Positions 53,692-64,000 of a DNA stretch of 64,000 bases are shown in pieces (positions within the stretch are counted from its first letter, which is position 1; every line of letters begins with the position of its first letter). Made by a program: the position numbers and the translations under genes. The notes under the pieces were generated by a model. The model was given only the letters and a program-made list of their open reading frames with translations, was not told the DNA's origin and made no database searches. The DNA comes from Dolomedes plantarius. Lineage: Eukaryota > Arthropoda > Arachnida > Araneae > Dolomedidae. The stretch covers positions 65,461,308-65,525,307 of the forward strand of contig OU015501.1 in NCBI GenBank assembly GCA_907164885.2, in the 5' to 3' direction.

Positions 53692-56600
53692 TATATATTT
53701 ATTATATAAACGCTTGTGTGTGTGTGTGGGGGGGGGTAATATAAAATGAACTACTGTAGACGGCAATACAATGAAAACAAACTAGGGCACACAGACTTTG
53801 GACCTCAAAACCAGCATTTTATCCATTAAAGTCTTTTCATATGTTTAATAAAATCCCTAACTTTTTTTTAGGTCAAACCACAAGATGCTTGCTGTTTACT
53901 CCAACGAATCAAGGTTTTGACCGCTTGAATTTGATTTATTTATTGCCAATGCTGACCTTTTTTATTTCTTTTATCACTTTGAACACTCTTGGATTCATTT
54001 CCTAACAGTTTACCAATGTGCTTTCAACAGTCACGTTTTAACAGCTGCTTAACAGGAGCAGGTATCGAGCCTGGATTTTGAAACCAGGTTTATAACCCCT
54101 AAACCATTCTTACAGGTAAGGGCCAAGCATCGTTTGAATACAGGTCCTGACAAAAAGATTTTTCAGATATATAATGCTTATATATAGCTAGAACTTTAAC
54201 ATAATTTTAACTTATAGATGTAATAAATAAAAATAATCTCTTTTACTTTTTCTATTAATTAAATAATAAAAAATATATTTAATAAGGAATTTCAGATTTT
54301 AGTTTGCTTTGCAAAGATTTGGATGAAAACTAAATATTTATTTTTATGCTTATTACTAACAGAGTGTTTATGTACCTCTAAATACCTACACTTCATCCTT
54401 TCATACTACGAAAGAGAATACGGAGATTTAAAATTAATTGAAGCCCTTTTAATTATTTTTACTTGAAAATTATTAGTATACTTACCATTGGGTCAAATTA
54501 ATTAATTAAGAGTAGAAAGCCGTTTAAAAACTTTCCATTCATATTATGTTATTGTATATTTTATCATTGGTAATTGATGCATTCTAAATTAGATTCTTAA
54601 AATTGGATGTAAGTGATTGAAGTATTCATTTCATGGATCAGTACAAAAATCTAATTTGCTGTCGAGGCCAATAACTGTTGTCAGAAAGTATGAAATATTT
54701 CTCATTTTAATTAAAATATAAAAATTACCTTATATTTAAAAAAATATATCCCTTCAGCTATGCAATTTTTAAAAATTCTTTAACTTAAAGAGTTATTATA
54801 GTAAGTCGCAAACTTTACAATATAATAGTTATTTTCTATACACTAAATGAAATTTTAGAACGGTATTGTATATCTAAGATTAAGAATTTCTAATAAGAAT
54901 CTGCATCTGCAAAGAGTCCATAATTTTCGTATTTCATAATTACAGTTAATTATTATCTTCATTAATTTGTTATATCTATTTCTCATAAAAATTGGAGCAA
55001 GTTTTATATATGTGTTTAAAAGATAAATTATTGATATAAACTTAATAGAAAATCCTATCATGACTTTTTTTTACTCAAGCATCAATGTATAGATAAAAAA
55101 TAACTTTATTCGGGGACAGATTTATCGGATACCAAGAATTTTTCGGAAAACAAATTATGATTGAACAGAAGAAAGGTATTTTTGTTGTTCAATACAATAT
55201 ATTTTAGAAAGTGCATCATCTTGTAACATATCCAGCGAACCTATCAAAACACTCAAATTATGACTGTAATGTACTCTGAAAATTGGAAGCTTCGTATTTT
55301 TATAGAATGAAAACCCTTTTGAAAATATGTTCTTTAATGTTTATAACATCTTTTTAAAAAGAAATATATCCGAATATTAATATATCTCTCTTTAATACTA
55401 CAAATAATATACATTATAAGTATGTAAATGTCTTTCCATGAAACAAATTATATATTTTAATTAAGCATAATTAGTCTAAAAGTTTCTTAAACAAAACATA
55501 AAGTTCTCTCCTATATTTTAAGATATGGGTTTTGTACAGTTTTGCTTTTATAAATTTTCCCTTATTCAGCCAAGTTATTGTGGTTTAAAGTTAGGATTTA
55601 ATTTCTTAATTTAAAAAAGGAATTTCGATATGAAAGCTAATAGCACGTAATCGAGACACTTGTTGTAGATTTTCCCTTGCCATCCATCTTTCTACAATTC
55701 TAAAGTCTAGTATTTTCCTCAACAGCAATCATTACATCATTATTTTGATCCTATGAATCAGTATAGAAACATGAAAAGCTCTTTGTAAAACATTAGACAC
55801 ACACAAAAAGTGAGTTAAAATTAAAGTTAAAATTAATTAAAATTAAGTGAGTTAAAATTATCTAACAACCTTCTTTTCTTGAGACATTTATTATGCCACT
55901 GAAAATGAATATGCCTGTTATTTGTTTTATAAAACCCTTACTAGTAAAAAGTTAAGATTTTTAAAAATCTTAATTAATTTAAGATTTTTGAAATCACTCA
56001 ATGCTTTATTAATCTTCAAAATATTTTAACCACAAATATGAGATAGTTAGAAAGAGAGCGTAGTCAAAATATTTTTTTTACTATGTTCTAAATCGAAGGG
56101 CACTTTGAAAGACGAAAGCTTTAAATTTTGATCTTAACCTACGGGGATCATTCATTATCATGAGCGCAACAAAAGGGGATTTAATGATCCATATTGAAAT
56201 AAATTAACCTTATGATTCCCTTTGACAGAATATGAGCTGTTGTAACTTACACATTTTGTTTCATTTTATGAAGCTCTTAAAATGAATAACTATAATTAAT
56301 TCAACAGGCGAGAAGCGCAAATTGACGGAAAATGGGAAAGGTCACCCAGAGGGATAGATTTCTAAATTTTAACCCAGAAAACTTTCAAAACTTCAAGGTA
56401 CAGGGATGCTTCCTAAAATTTTCTAGAGAATTTTTGAGATAATCGCTGAAACGCAACGCCAGCGAACTCAAAGTTGAGAAATGGTTGCGCCTTGGGAAAT
56501 AAACTTGAAAGGCTATCATCGTTTTGAGCAAAGTAGCTCAACAGAGAGTTTCGTTAGACAATTTTTACGAAGCTCGCAATAAAAAATAGTAATTAAAAGA

Positions 56601-57600
56601 AATTCATACCGTCAAAACACGGTACTTAAAAACGAATTTTAAACTTTTTAACCTAACATTCAATACGTTTCTGATTAATTTTGTTAACAGTCCAGTATCT
56701 GATATTTAAAATTGGTAATGAAACTACGTATTTCTTGCATGGAGCTACTCCGAAAGTATTTTAACCCATGAAAAAGATTTTATTTTCAATGAATCTTTAG
56801 AATTCTGTATTATTCAACTATACTGGGATATAAAACGTCTCAATCCATCCAAATTATTTTTGAATACGGAGACATCTCTTTCAATCTTGATTTATTTCTA
56901 TTTCTGATGATAACATTGACCAACTTACGCCAGACAACCAATGTAAACATTCGCGTAGACTCCCAACACCTTTTCATCTAGTGTTCGTATTAGCTCGGTT
57001 TACAGTTCTATAGAAATGTCACCAAGCTTAAGAAAAGAGTAACAGTTTACAATTTCTTAGCAATATCACCAAGATTAAGGAAAGAGTAATGTTTACATTT
57101 CACTGGCACAATTTCTCAGAAAGTGGTTACATTTCAAAAAATAGATTTAATTCTACGTAGATGTGAAGAAAAGGAATCATTCCTGAAGTAGTTCTTCACA
57201 GTTCCGAGAAACTTTTCAAAATTTCTTTCGAGAGGTTTACTAAGAGAGTTTTTGTTAGAGTTAAGAGCTCTTTAGTTCAAATATTGGCATTATTTAAACA
57301 TTTCAAGCGCGTAATTCTACTTTTAGACGAAAGGAAAGATATCTTGTGAATTTATTTTAGCATATTGAAAGGATTACACATACGTCGGGCCAATAGGTCT
57401 TCTCATTTCTGACAATGAACGGCTGTCATTTTCTTCATTTAGGACTGGTAAATTAATGAACTTGTAGCTTCTGAAAGTTCTGTTAACAAAAAAAAATCAT
57501 AGCAGTTTATGAGACTGAGGTATGAGAGAAAAAGAGAGGGAAGCAGTAGATAATCCCGCCAGTTCACTATTCTTTGTTCGGCAAGTGATCCTAATACTTA
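53692..57600. other. AT-rich interval without recognised genes
   Basis: The contents are a (GT)n-G run at about 53714-53737 and a tRNA-like patch at 54055-54118. Otherwise I see only short meaningless frames. Confidence 0.5.
54055..54118 (-). other. tRNA-like patch
   Basis: On the minus strand GGTTTAGGGGTTATAAACC, a CCTGG/CCAGG stem with TTTCAAAAT loop, and GGCTCGATACC (B-box-like) appear in tRNA order. Loop lengths are wrong for a working tRNA. It is a relic of a tRNA gene or SINE. Confidence 0.35.
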
Positions 57601-57608
57601 ATTAATTA

Positions 57609-58191
57609 CTAGTTGATACCCGTCAAAAGATGACGGCTAGATAGTAAATAAATGTACTAATACACAAATTATACTCAAGGCATCATTGCCAAATGTTGAA
57701 AATCATAATAATGTGCAGAACAAATTAATGTGTTTAAGCGGCCTCGTGCTTAGTGAGTATCTAAAGCCAGATTTAAAAATGTCACTGAGCATGCGTAGAA
57801 AGCAATTTTTTTAATTGCAAATTATAGCTAATTAAACAGAGTGAAATAAACAATTTCCATGAGGTTTAATGTTATATTTCACAAACATAATTATCATAAA
57901 AATAAAAATGACTCCTCGGAATAAACGTTTTTATCATTAAAACATGTCACTGAGCATGCGCAGAAACAGCGAGTTTCTAAAGACAGATTTAAATATGTCA
58001 CTAAGCATGCGCAGAAATAAATTTTTAATTGTAAATTATCGCTAATTAATAGAAATTGTGGTTACAAAAACCAAATTTGACAAATCTACAGAATACAATC
58101 TTTCGTTTAAGATCAAAATGAAGAAAATTGATGCGGTAGTTTTCTCTCACGGACTGCCTAAAAAGTCGGCTTAGCTACTTAAATATATAGA
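57609..58191 (-). mobile_element. small Helitron on the minus strand
   Basis: Read on the minus strand it starts TCTATATATTTAAGTAGC after A and ends with hairpin CCGTCA-TCTTT-TGACGG, then GTATCAA and CTAG followed by T. Start, hairpin and last dozen bases parallel the other two Helitrons here. The interior has three copies of GTCACTGAGCATGCGCAGAA-like sequence and no coding capacity (583 bp). Confidence 0.8.
57775..58012. repeat. three direct copies of a ~22-bp GC-containing motif
   Basis: ATGTCACTGAGCATGCG(C/T)AGAAA occurs at about 57779, 57945 and 57993 (the last with CTAAGC) inside the small Helitron, with CAGATTTAAA-type sequence beside two of them. It is palindromic around GCATGC. Confidence 0.8.
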
Positions 58192-60480
58192 TGACTATAA
58201 TTCTTGGAGTATTAGCATCTCTCACGGTCAAATAATGTTAACTAATTTCATGATTGATTATTTCAAAAATTTTTTCAGCGTTAAATATTAATTCCAGAAA
58301 ACGTGTTTCATATCTTCTTTTCAGAGTTCTGATTAGGTCTGTAACATTGAAAAGTACACATTGATTCACTAAAATAGGATATTTAAAAGCCATTTTATAC
58401 CAACACTTCTTTGTAGTACTTCTAATTGACGTTTTTCCTTCTCTAGGACGCAATTTAATTCTGAGAATGTCTATTAACCTTCTGTTCACTTTTTAAAGGC
58501 TTGTATTGTATCTTCTATGCCAGATACATAACGTGACTTCGATAAAACTTTCTTGTCCACAGCATGTTAGCTGAATTCAACGAATTATTCATCCCCTATG
58601 CTTTCAATGCCACTAGAAGCACTAAAAAATGCAGTAAAACTCGAAAAATTTCTTGAGTCATTCAGTATATTTTGATTCCATATAGAAATTAAATTTTCGA
58701 AATATATCCTTCCTCCATAAAATTTGAATAAAATTGTGATCATCCTACGATGGACTATCATGTATATAAATGTTTTTTTTATATTCACAACTGAGGTCAT
58801 TAGTTTTAATCGAAATTACAAAAATAAATTCAATTAATCAAAATTCATGTTACGACTTGTATGTAACAAAGGAGGGTGAAATAAGGAAAATACGGTAAGG
58901 TATCGAAAAAAAGGGATTTTTTTCGGTTGTTCGTTGTCTGTTCTAAAAAATGTTAGTGAAAAAGATACTACAATAGGAAATTATTTTACTATTGCATAGT
59001 TCAGAAATTTTATTTGCTCCAATAATTCCTAAATCTAGCCAGTCCGATGTAACTACTCGGTGTTGCTCATAAAAGTTATGCTCTTTAAAAATCTTCTCAC
59101 TGGTAATTATCACTGCATCGTTTCTTAATTATTCGGCAGTTCTCTATCCTAATAATTGCAGGATAGCAAACTTTCTAACGACCGTCTTTAAATAATTGAT
59201 TCAAATAATTTAAGAACATTTTCGTTTGAAATCTATCTTTAAACTCACTCATTACAAATTCCTAATGATTCAACTTCCTAAAATACCGTTACTTGAGTTG
59301 ATGTATAATTATCATTTACTTTTCCATTTAGAACAATAGTTTTTATAACCTTGTCTGTCCAAATTTCCTCAAACGGGGATAGCTTGATAAGAAAGTTTGA
59401 GCCAACCATTAAAAATGTTGTGGATCTGTATTAATAATGCGTTCAGACACTTCATTTTTTCCCCGAAAAACCCTACCAATAATACCTGAAAAATCAAAAT
59501 AAAATTAACACAATCAGTTAGAGATGGTTCTTATTCTACATAACAGTTATCGGAGAGTATGCAATTTGTTTATGTGTCCTATCAGATCATTCATATCTTC
59601 ATTTGACCATTCAATGAAGGCAGAATATATTTCCGATGATTCTAAAATCTCAATTTAGATTAATGTTTACACAAAGGCTGTGTACAGTAAAATTAATTCG
59701 GTGTCGTTTTGTGCTAGCCATATCTAATTGCCCTGATGCATAGTATTTAGTATTTCTCCCCCAGTCACAGCTGTAGATTTCTCGATGATTCTTCACACAT
59801 AGCATGAAGCTAATTTCTAGAATCCTAAAAAACAGTACAGTTTTGTTTTAGTTATAACGCTGGAGGCGACAGACCTTCCGATTTGGAGAAAAACCTTATT
59901 TCCTTATCTTAACTTTTTTGGATACAACATAATAACTATATTGTCTCCAGCAGGTTCACTCAAGAGGATAAAATTTCTCACAAAGCACTTTACGTAAATA
60001 TTATAATTTAAGGTATAATGTGTTATACTTTAATTCTCAAACCAGGAAAAGCATCCACCTTCTTTTACAGGAATTCAGCATGTTTTTAAGAAGAATTTAT
60101 GATGTACAAATGTCAGATATACATGTTTTTATTCAAGCCTTTATAATCTTTTTACCACATTAATCAAATGATTTCGATCACGTTTAAATTTATATGGATT
60201 TGAAAGAATTTATTTTTTATTTGAGAGAGTAAGACTAATTAAACATGTAGATAATTTTCTAGCAATTATATTTAATAATTTTTGCAATGTGATGACTGAA
60301 TTTGAGATTCATGTCTTTCGTAATTGATTTTGTTATTTGTTTCGAATTAAATATCCAAATCCATTGCATTGGACCCTCAATAATTTTCAATTTCGGTTCT
60401 ACATCTCACAGATACCAGAATTTTTTTAAATTCAGTGTTGCTACTAAATTTATAAAGTGATCTTATATTAAGTGATCTTA
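58192..60480. other. AT-rich interval
   Basis: No coding gene, TIR or RNA gene was recognised over about 2.3 kb. Confidence 0.5.
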
Positions 60481-60481
60481 T

Positions 60482-60562
60482 ATTCCAAGTCGTTATCATT
60501 AGCCCATAGTTGACATTTATTAGCTAAATATGAACTATGGGCTAATGATAACAACTTGGAAT
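60482..60562. other. 30-bp inverted duplication at the retrotransposon 5' edge
   Basis: The arm 60482-60511 (ATTCCAAGTCGTTATCATTA...) is the reverse complement of 60533-60562 with one mismatch, around a 21-nt loop. The right arm is reverse-transcriptase coding sequence (reads NNLELSIDK), so the left arm is an inverted copy of it at the truncation point. Confidence 0.85.
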
Positions 60563-60959
60563 TAAGTATAGACAAATGTCTATACACTATAGTACGGTCT
60601 AGAGACGAAACCACGTGTAAATCAATAACAAAGTTAAATAACATGAATATACTCTACAGTAGCGAAATAAGTATTTGAGAGTGTATATTGACAAGAAATT
60701 AAACTTTTCTGCTCATATTGAGAAGATGAAAGAACGAGCTTTACAGATGTTTAATAAGATAAAAAGGATCTCGCGAAAGACGTGGGGTTTAAGATCAGAA
60801 ATTGCTAAGGAAATTTATCAAGTTGTTCATGAAAAGATTTTACTTTATGGGTCACAAACTTGGACCAAAGATACCGCAAAATTTAATATAAAATTGAGAA
60901 AACTACATAGACCGTTTTTGATTATTTTGACGAAATGTTACAGCGCAAAGCCCACTGGG

Positions 60960-61005
60960 GCGTTAGCTGTACTAGCTAACGCCCACTAGCTGTACTAGCT
61001 AACGC
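60960..61005. repeat. 22-bp tandem duplication with 8-bp hairpin
   Basis: CTAGCTGTACTAGCTAACGC is present twice in succession, and GCGTTAGC-TGTACTA-GCTAACGC can fold. The duplication coincides with a frame change in the retrotransposon ORF (text ALAVLAN on one side, CIPSDLK on the other). Confidence 0.85.
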
Positions 61006-61304
61006 TGTATTCCATCAGATCTGAAAACCAAGGCTGAACAGGAGTTATATTGTACTTTCGTAGAAGGGAAAAATTTAGAAATTGATGGGATATGCTATAA
61101 CAGTCAAAACTGTGAAACTTGACAAGTGAAAATAAGAAAACCCAATGAAATAGTGACTATAAATTGGACATCGAGCAAGATAGCTAAGACATCTACGTTT
61201 TATTATACGCACGGCTCCAAAATAGATGATAAAGTCGGGGCGGATTATGTAAAATATGATGGTGATGTGAGAAGTAACGTGGGAAGGGAAAGAATATCAG
61301 ATAA

Positions 61305-61509
61305 GCCTTGTGGCGTACAGCGCGCTGGTTTGCGGTGCTGAGGGTGCTCAGATCGAATCCCGGCGTCGCGCCACGAAAAATGCTTCAGATTGTGTCGTCC
61401 CTTCATAGGGGGTAATGCTGTCCGCCTACATGGTGCCCCCATAATAAAATTGACAGTAAACACTGCGGCGTAGTATAGGCGAATGTTTCACGACAAGTGC
61501 CTCCGCATT
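61305..61509 (+). mobile_element. tRNA-headed SINE (second family), inserted in retrotransposon
   Basis: Full-length copy: A-box-like TGGCGTACAGCGCGCTGG, B box AGATCGAATCCC, body as at 13.7 kb, end GACAAGTGCCTCCGCATT. It is flanked by GGGAAAGAATATCAGATAA (61286-61304) and the same 19 bases with one change at 61510-61528, a clear TSD. The upstream copy belongs to the retrotransposon RNase H frame. Confidence 0.95.
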
Positions 61510-61740
61510 GGGAAAAAATATCAGATAATGCTAGGTCTTTATTGCGGAAATCAGGGCCATCAGGATGGCCCTTGAAGATGCATTATTAAGTAATAAAACC
61601 TGCGTAGATGTGTATAGTGACAGTGGAATTGCACTCCAGGTACTACGTGCGGTCTACATCAAAAGTATGAAAATCTATGAACTAAAAGTGTTTATTAACA
61701 CTAGTAGAATGAAGATATACCTACATTAGGTTAAGGATCA

Positions 61741-62527
61741 TCTATATATATAAAACAGTTCCGTAACTTACTGATGGACTGATTGACTGACTGACTGACG
61801 TACAACGCACAGGCCAAACCGCTGGACCTAAAGGGCTGAAATTTTGTATGGCGATTCTTCTTATAGTGTAGGGGTGCACTAAGAAAGATTTTTGAAAAAT
61901 TCTTCTTACATTTTCTAAAATTAAATTTTTAAGCTGTTTTTGTAATACTCTTTAAAGTTTGCATTTAAAATAATAATCCGAGGGTTATAAAATTTATATC
62001 ATGAGAAAGATCATAAAAATTCTTTTAAAATGAAATCTCGTTCGAATATTTACCTCCATTTTATGATTTTTGGTGAATTTTTAAAGATTAAATTTTAGAA
62101 TTTAATTTATTAAATGCTGATCACGTGATTTCTTTTTCTGGTTCTTTAAATTAATTTATCGTCACGTGCATACAACGAAATAGACAAAAAAAATTTCTTT
62201 CTAATGCGGCAGAAGATTGGACATTATCCAAAAAAATATTAAAATACAAGAAAAGATATGTTCCTCAAACTGTACTATATTAACTGTACTATATTCTTTA
62301 GTATGTTCTATTAGATTCAATTTGAATATTTTCTTCTACATTATTTTGTCCATAAAAATATTCGTTACGATTTTTTTATAAATATATTGATTTTTTACAT
62401 CAATTGCATACATTGATCATTGTATTTATTTTAAATATATTTATACATTTTTTGGCATTAACTGCATACATTGGCCGTTGTATTTAATTTGAATGTACTC
62501 CGTAGCGAAGTACGGGTTTTCAGCTAG
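61741..62527 (+). mobile_element. non-autonomous Helitron inserted in RNase H
   Basis: It starts TCTATATATATAAAACAG after A and ends with hairpin CCGTA-GCGAAG-TACGG, GTTTTCAG and CTAG before T, for 787 bp. The 5' part has (TGAC)n-like GACTGACTGACTGACG and GGGCTGAAATTTTGTATGG, typical of Helitron 5' ends. The interior around 62098-62260 matches 20825-20990. There is no coding region. A ~65-bp direct repeat (CATACATTG...TTGTATTTA) lies at about 62395-62495. The flanking codons join in frame when it is removed. Confidence 0.9.
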
Positions 62528-63727
62528 TGTAACTATAAAAGTGAATGAAGAGGCCGATCAAGCTGCAAAAAAGGTTACCAGGTTGGGAGACATACAATAT
62601 ACATGTATACTTACTCGAATTAAAACAAGAAATAAAAAAAAAAAAGATGAATGGCAAACAAGGTGGGTAACAGCAATTACAGGAAGAAGAGTATTCGACA
62701 TCTTTCCGAAGGTAAAAGAAAAAAGTCTCTGTGCGGACTTTTACCTAAATCAAGCTTAGACCGGACATGGTACCTTTGGAACTTATGAGCAACGTTTCCA
62801 TAGTAAAAGCTGCACACGTGGCAGTGGAGAATACCAAGATGCGGACCATTGCATCTTTAGATGCAAGAAGTGGGAAGCAGCCCGTGAAAGTCTACCTGCT
62901 GAGTTTGAGAGTTGGATGCGAAATCGCTTCTATTGCGAAAACATTTTTATTTATTTATTGATAAAATATTATTAGAGGACTTGTAAGTGACCTGTTCGTG
63001 GATCACTTTCCTCTGTAATTTTATATTTGTCCCTTGCATTTGATGTTTCGTTCTTTGAAATTTTGTATTTGAATTTTATTTGTGTTGGAAATCGAACTGT
63101 AATTATGTATGGAGAAGTTGAAATGTTTTCGCAGTATAGGTAACATAAAATCAAAATGTAAAGTTAAAAAAAAATATGTGTGATAAGTAGTGAAATTGGT
63201 AAAAGTAATTTATTGAGTATGAAGCAATTTTGTGTATGTACATGTTTTATAGGGCGTAATTTGTCTTGTAGCTAGATTTTGGTAGATTTTTTAGGCTCGA
63301 CTTTGTTTCGACATCAATTTTTGCTTGAGCTCTATCAGTTGGTTTGAAGCAGCGGTTCACAGTTGTGTAGGTCATCCGGACACGAATAGTGTGTCTGGAT
63401 GAGGTCCTTCGTCAAGGTGCTATCGCCGCTGTTTGTCATTAGAAACCCGATGCCTTAAGGCGGATCGGTGGTGGATTATGCTTATATTAACAGGGTTTAT
63501 GCAAAAGTGCTCCTTATCAATTCGCATTGTTCGGTGCATTTTTTATTTTTCGATTTTATAAATACGATTTTTGCGTAATAAGGAGAAATAACTTATAACA
63601 ACATAAACTTATGATGGAAATTTAAACTTTAATAAAAGAACCTTTGTCATGATTTTTTACTTGTGGTAAAGAATGCTTGTGATATACTTATGTTAAAATA
63701 AATGTACTCGGTAGTCTAATTCCAAAC

Positions 63728-63985
63728 GAGGCTTTCCCATTGAAAAGAGGGTAAATGGCAAAATTTCCAAAGAGTATTTTTTCATTGATACAAGGGTTTT
63801 TCTAAGGTGAATGGCGTGAAAAAGGAGGCTAATGTCTAGCACAGAACTAAACCCAAACTAGCTATGCACTTATACCCCTTTAAATGCCAGTATCCCCCTT
63901 TATAGCCATGGAAAACCCCTTGTATCAGTGAAAAAATACTCTTCGGAAATTTTGGCACTTACGCTCTTTTCAACGGAAACGCCTC
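63728..63985. mobile_element. foldback MITE, ~80-bp TIRs
   Basis: The left arm from GAGGCTTTCCCATTGAAAAG through AAAATTTCC and AGAGTATTTTTTCATTGATA to CAAGGGTTTTTC is repeated inverted at the right end (inward GAGGCGTTTCCGTTGAAAAG...), about 90% alike. A ~90-bp spacer remains. No coding capacity. The TSD could not be defined because the window ends 15 bp later. Confidence 0.8.
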
Positions 63986-64000
63986 AAATTTATTCCATTC

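Larger units (their letters stand above)
60533..62961 (+). pseudogene. non-LTR retrotransposon pol: RT thumb, RNase H, C-terminal knuckle
   Basis: In order: NNLELSIDKCLYTIV and LRVYIDKKLNFSAHIEKMKE (RT thumb; the YxDD box is upstream and lost), YQVVHEKILLYGSQTW, then after a frameshift CIPSDLKTKAEQELYCTFVE. RNase H follows: TFYYTHGSKIDDKVGADYV, where the first catalytic Asp is His; AEIRAIRMALEDALL with its Glu; VDVYSDSGIALQV with Asp; and, split by the Helitron, VKDH plus VTIKVNEEADQAAKK with the last Asp. The end reads TGHGTFGTYEQRFHSK and EYQDADHCIFRCKKWEAARE, the usual C-terminal zinc-knuckle-like region with its first cysteines lost. Several frameshifts and stops make it non-functional. 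Confidence 0.85.
60530..63490 (+). mobile_element. non-LTR retrotransposon (RNase H type), 5'-truncated
   Basis: Only the 3' part remains: RT thumb, RNase H, a Cys/His C-terminus and a 3' UTR that ends at an uncertain point near 63490. RNase H downstream of RT points to the I/R1-like groups. Two later insertions sit inside (SINE 61305-61509; Helitron 61741-62527). Without them the remnant is about 2 kb. Confidence 0.8.

Noticed and set aside
1..64000. Endogenous virus or toxin/venom gene
   Set aside because: No capsid, envelope, polymerase of viral type, or cysteine-rich secreted peptide frame was recognised.

Overview
This window looks like non-genic DNA from a large, AT-rich arthropod genome. 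The repertoire fits a chelicerate, probably an araneomorph spider: tRNA-headed SINEs, Tc1/mariner elements of several catalytic types (DD34E, DD36E, rosa-like DD41D, SETMAR-like DD34D), Helitrons ending in CTAA/CTAG, BED-finger hAT elements and pogo-like MITEs, with long (TA)n arrays and no bacterial gene order. The spider assignment is inference from element style; no single-copy marker gene is present. I found no host protein-coding exon, rRNA gene or intact tRNA gene. Every recognisable coding stretch belongs to a transposable element (TE), and nearly all are broken.

Layout. 0-3 kb: a C/T-rich unclassified repeat followed by five tandem copies of a ~290-bp satellite. 3-10 kb: AT-rich, nothing recognised. 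10.3-10.6 kb: complete tRNA-like SINE with a 13-bp target-site duplication (TSD). 11.5-13.4 kb: a hAT-type element with a Tc1 DD34E transposon inside it; that transposase is broken by a single stop codon. 13.7-14.6 kb: a second SINE family and a deleted mariner. 16.65-21.36 kb: a large non-autonomous Helitron with a ~1.1-kb higher-order repeat and a Rep-domain relic. 21.37-23.82 kb: a rosa-like DD41D element with ~0.5-0.6-kb terminal inverted repeats (TIRs) and an uninterrupted transposase frame. 23.9-26.0 kb: a pogo-like element splitting a (TA)n array, then a SINE split by a hAT element with a BED finger and CATCGAT-rich ends.

26-44 kb: mostly empty AT-rich sequence with small pogo-like MITEs, a mariner relic, two Tc1 relics fused head to tail, a second rosa-like foldback, SINE pieces and tRNA-like patches. 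44-50 kb: microsatellites, a possible solo LTR, a mariner relic, a third SINE family and a pyrimidine-rich segment of unknown origin. 51-53.7 kb: a decayed Tc1 and an internally deleted DD36E element with perfect ends. 57.6-58.2 kb: a small Helitron on the minus strand. 60.5-63.5 kb: a 5'-truncated non-LTR retrotransposon with RNase H, interrupted by a SINE and then by a Helitron. 63.7-64.0 kb: a foldback MITE.

The genes do not form a pathway. What the window records is the relative order of TE insertions (SINE in retrotransposon, Helitron in retrotransposon, hAT in SINE, Tc1 in hAT, pogo in microsatellite). The most useful points for follow-up are these nestings, the rosa-like long-TIR elements, the pogo-like C-terminus with a PCNA-binding-type motif, and the hAT with palindromic subterminal arrays.
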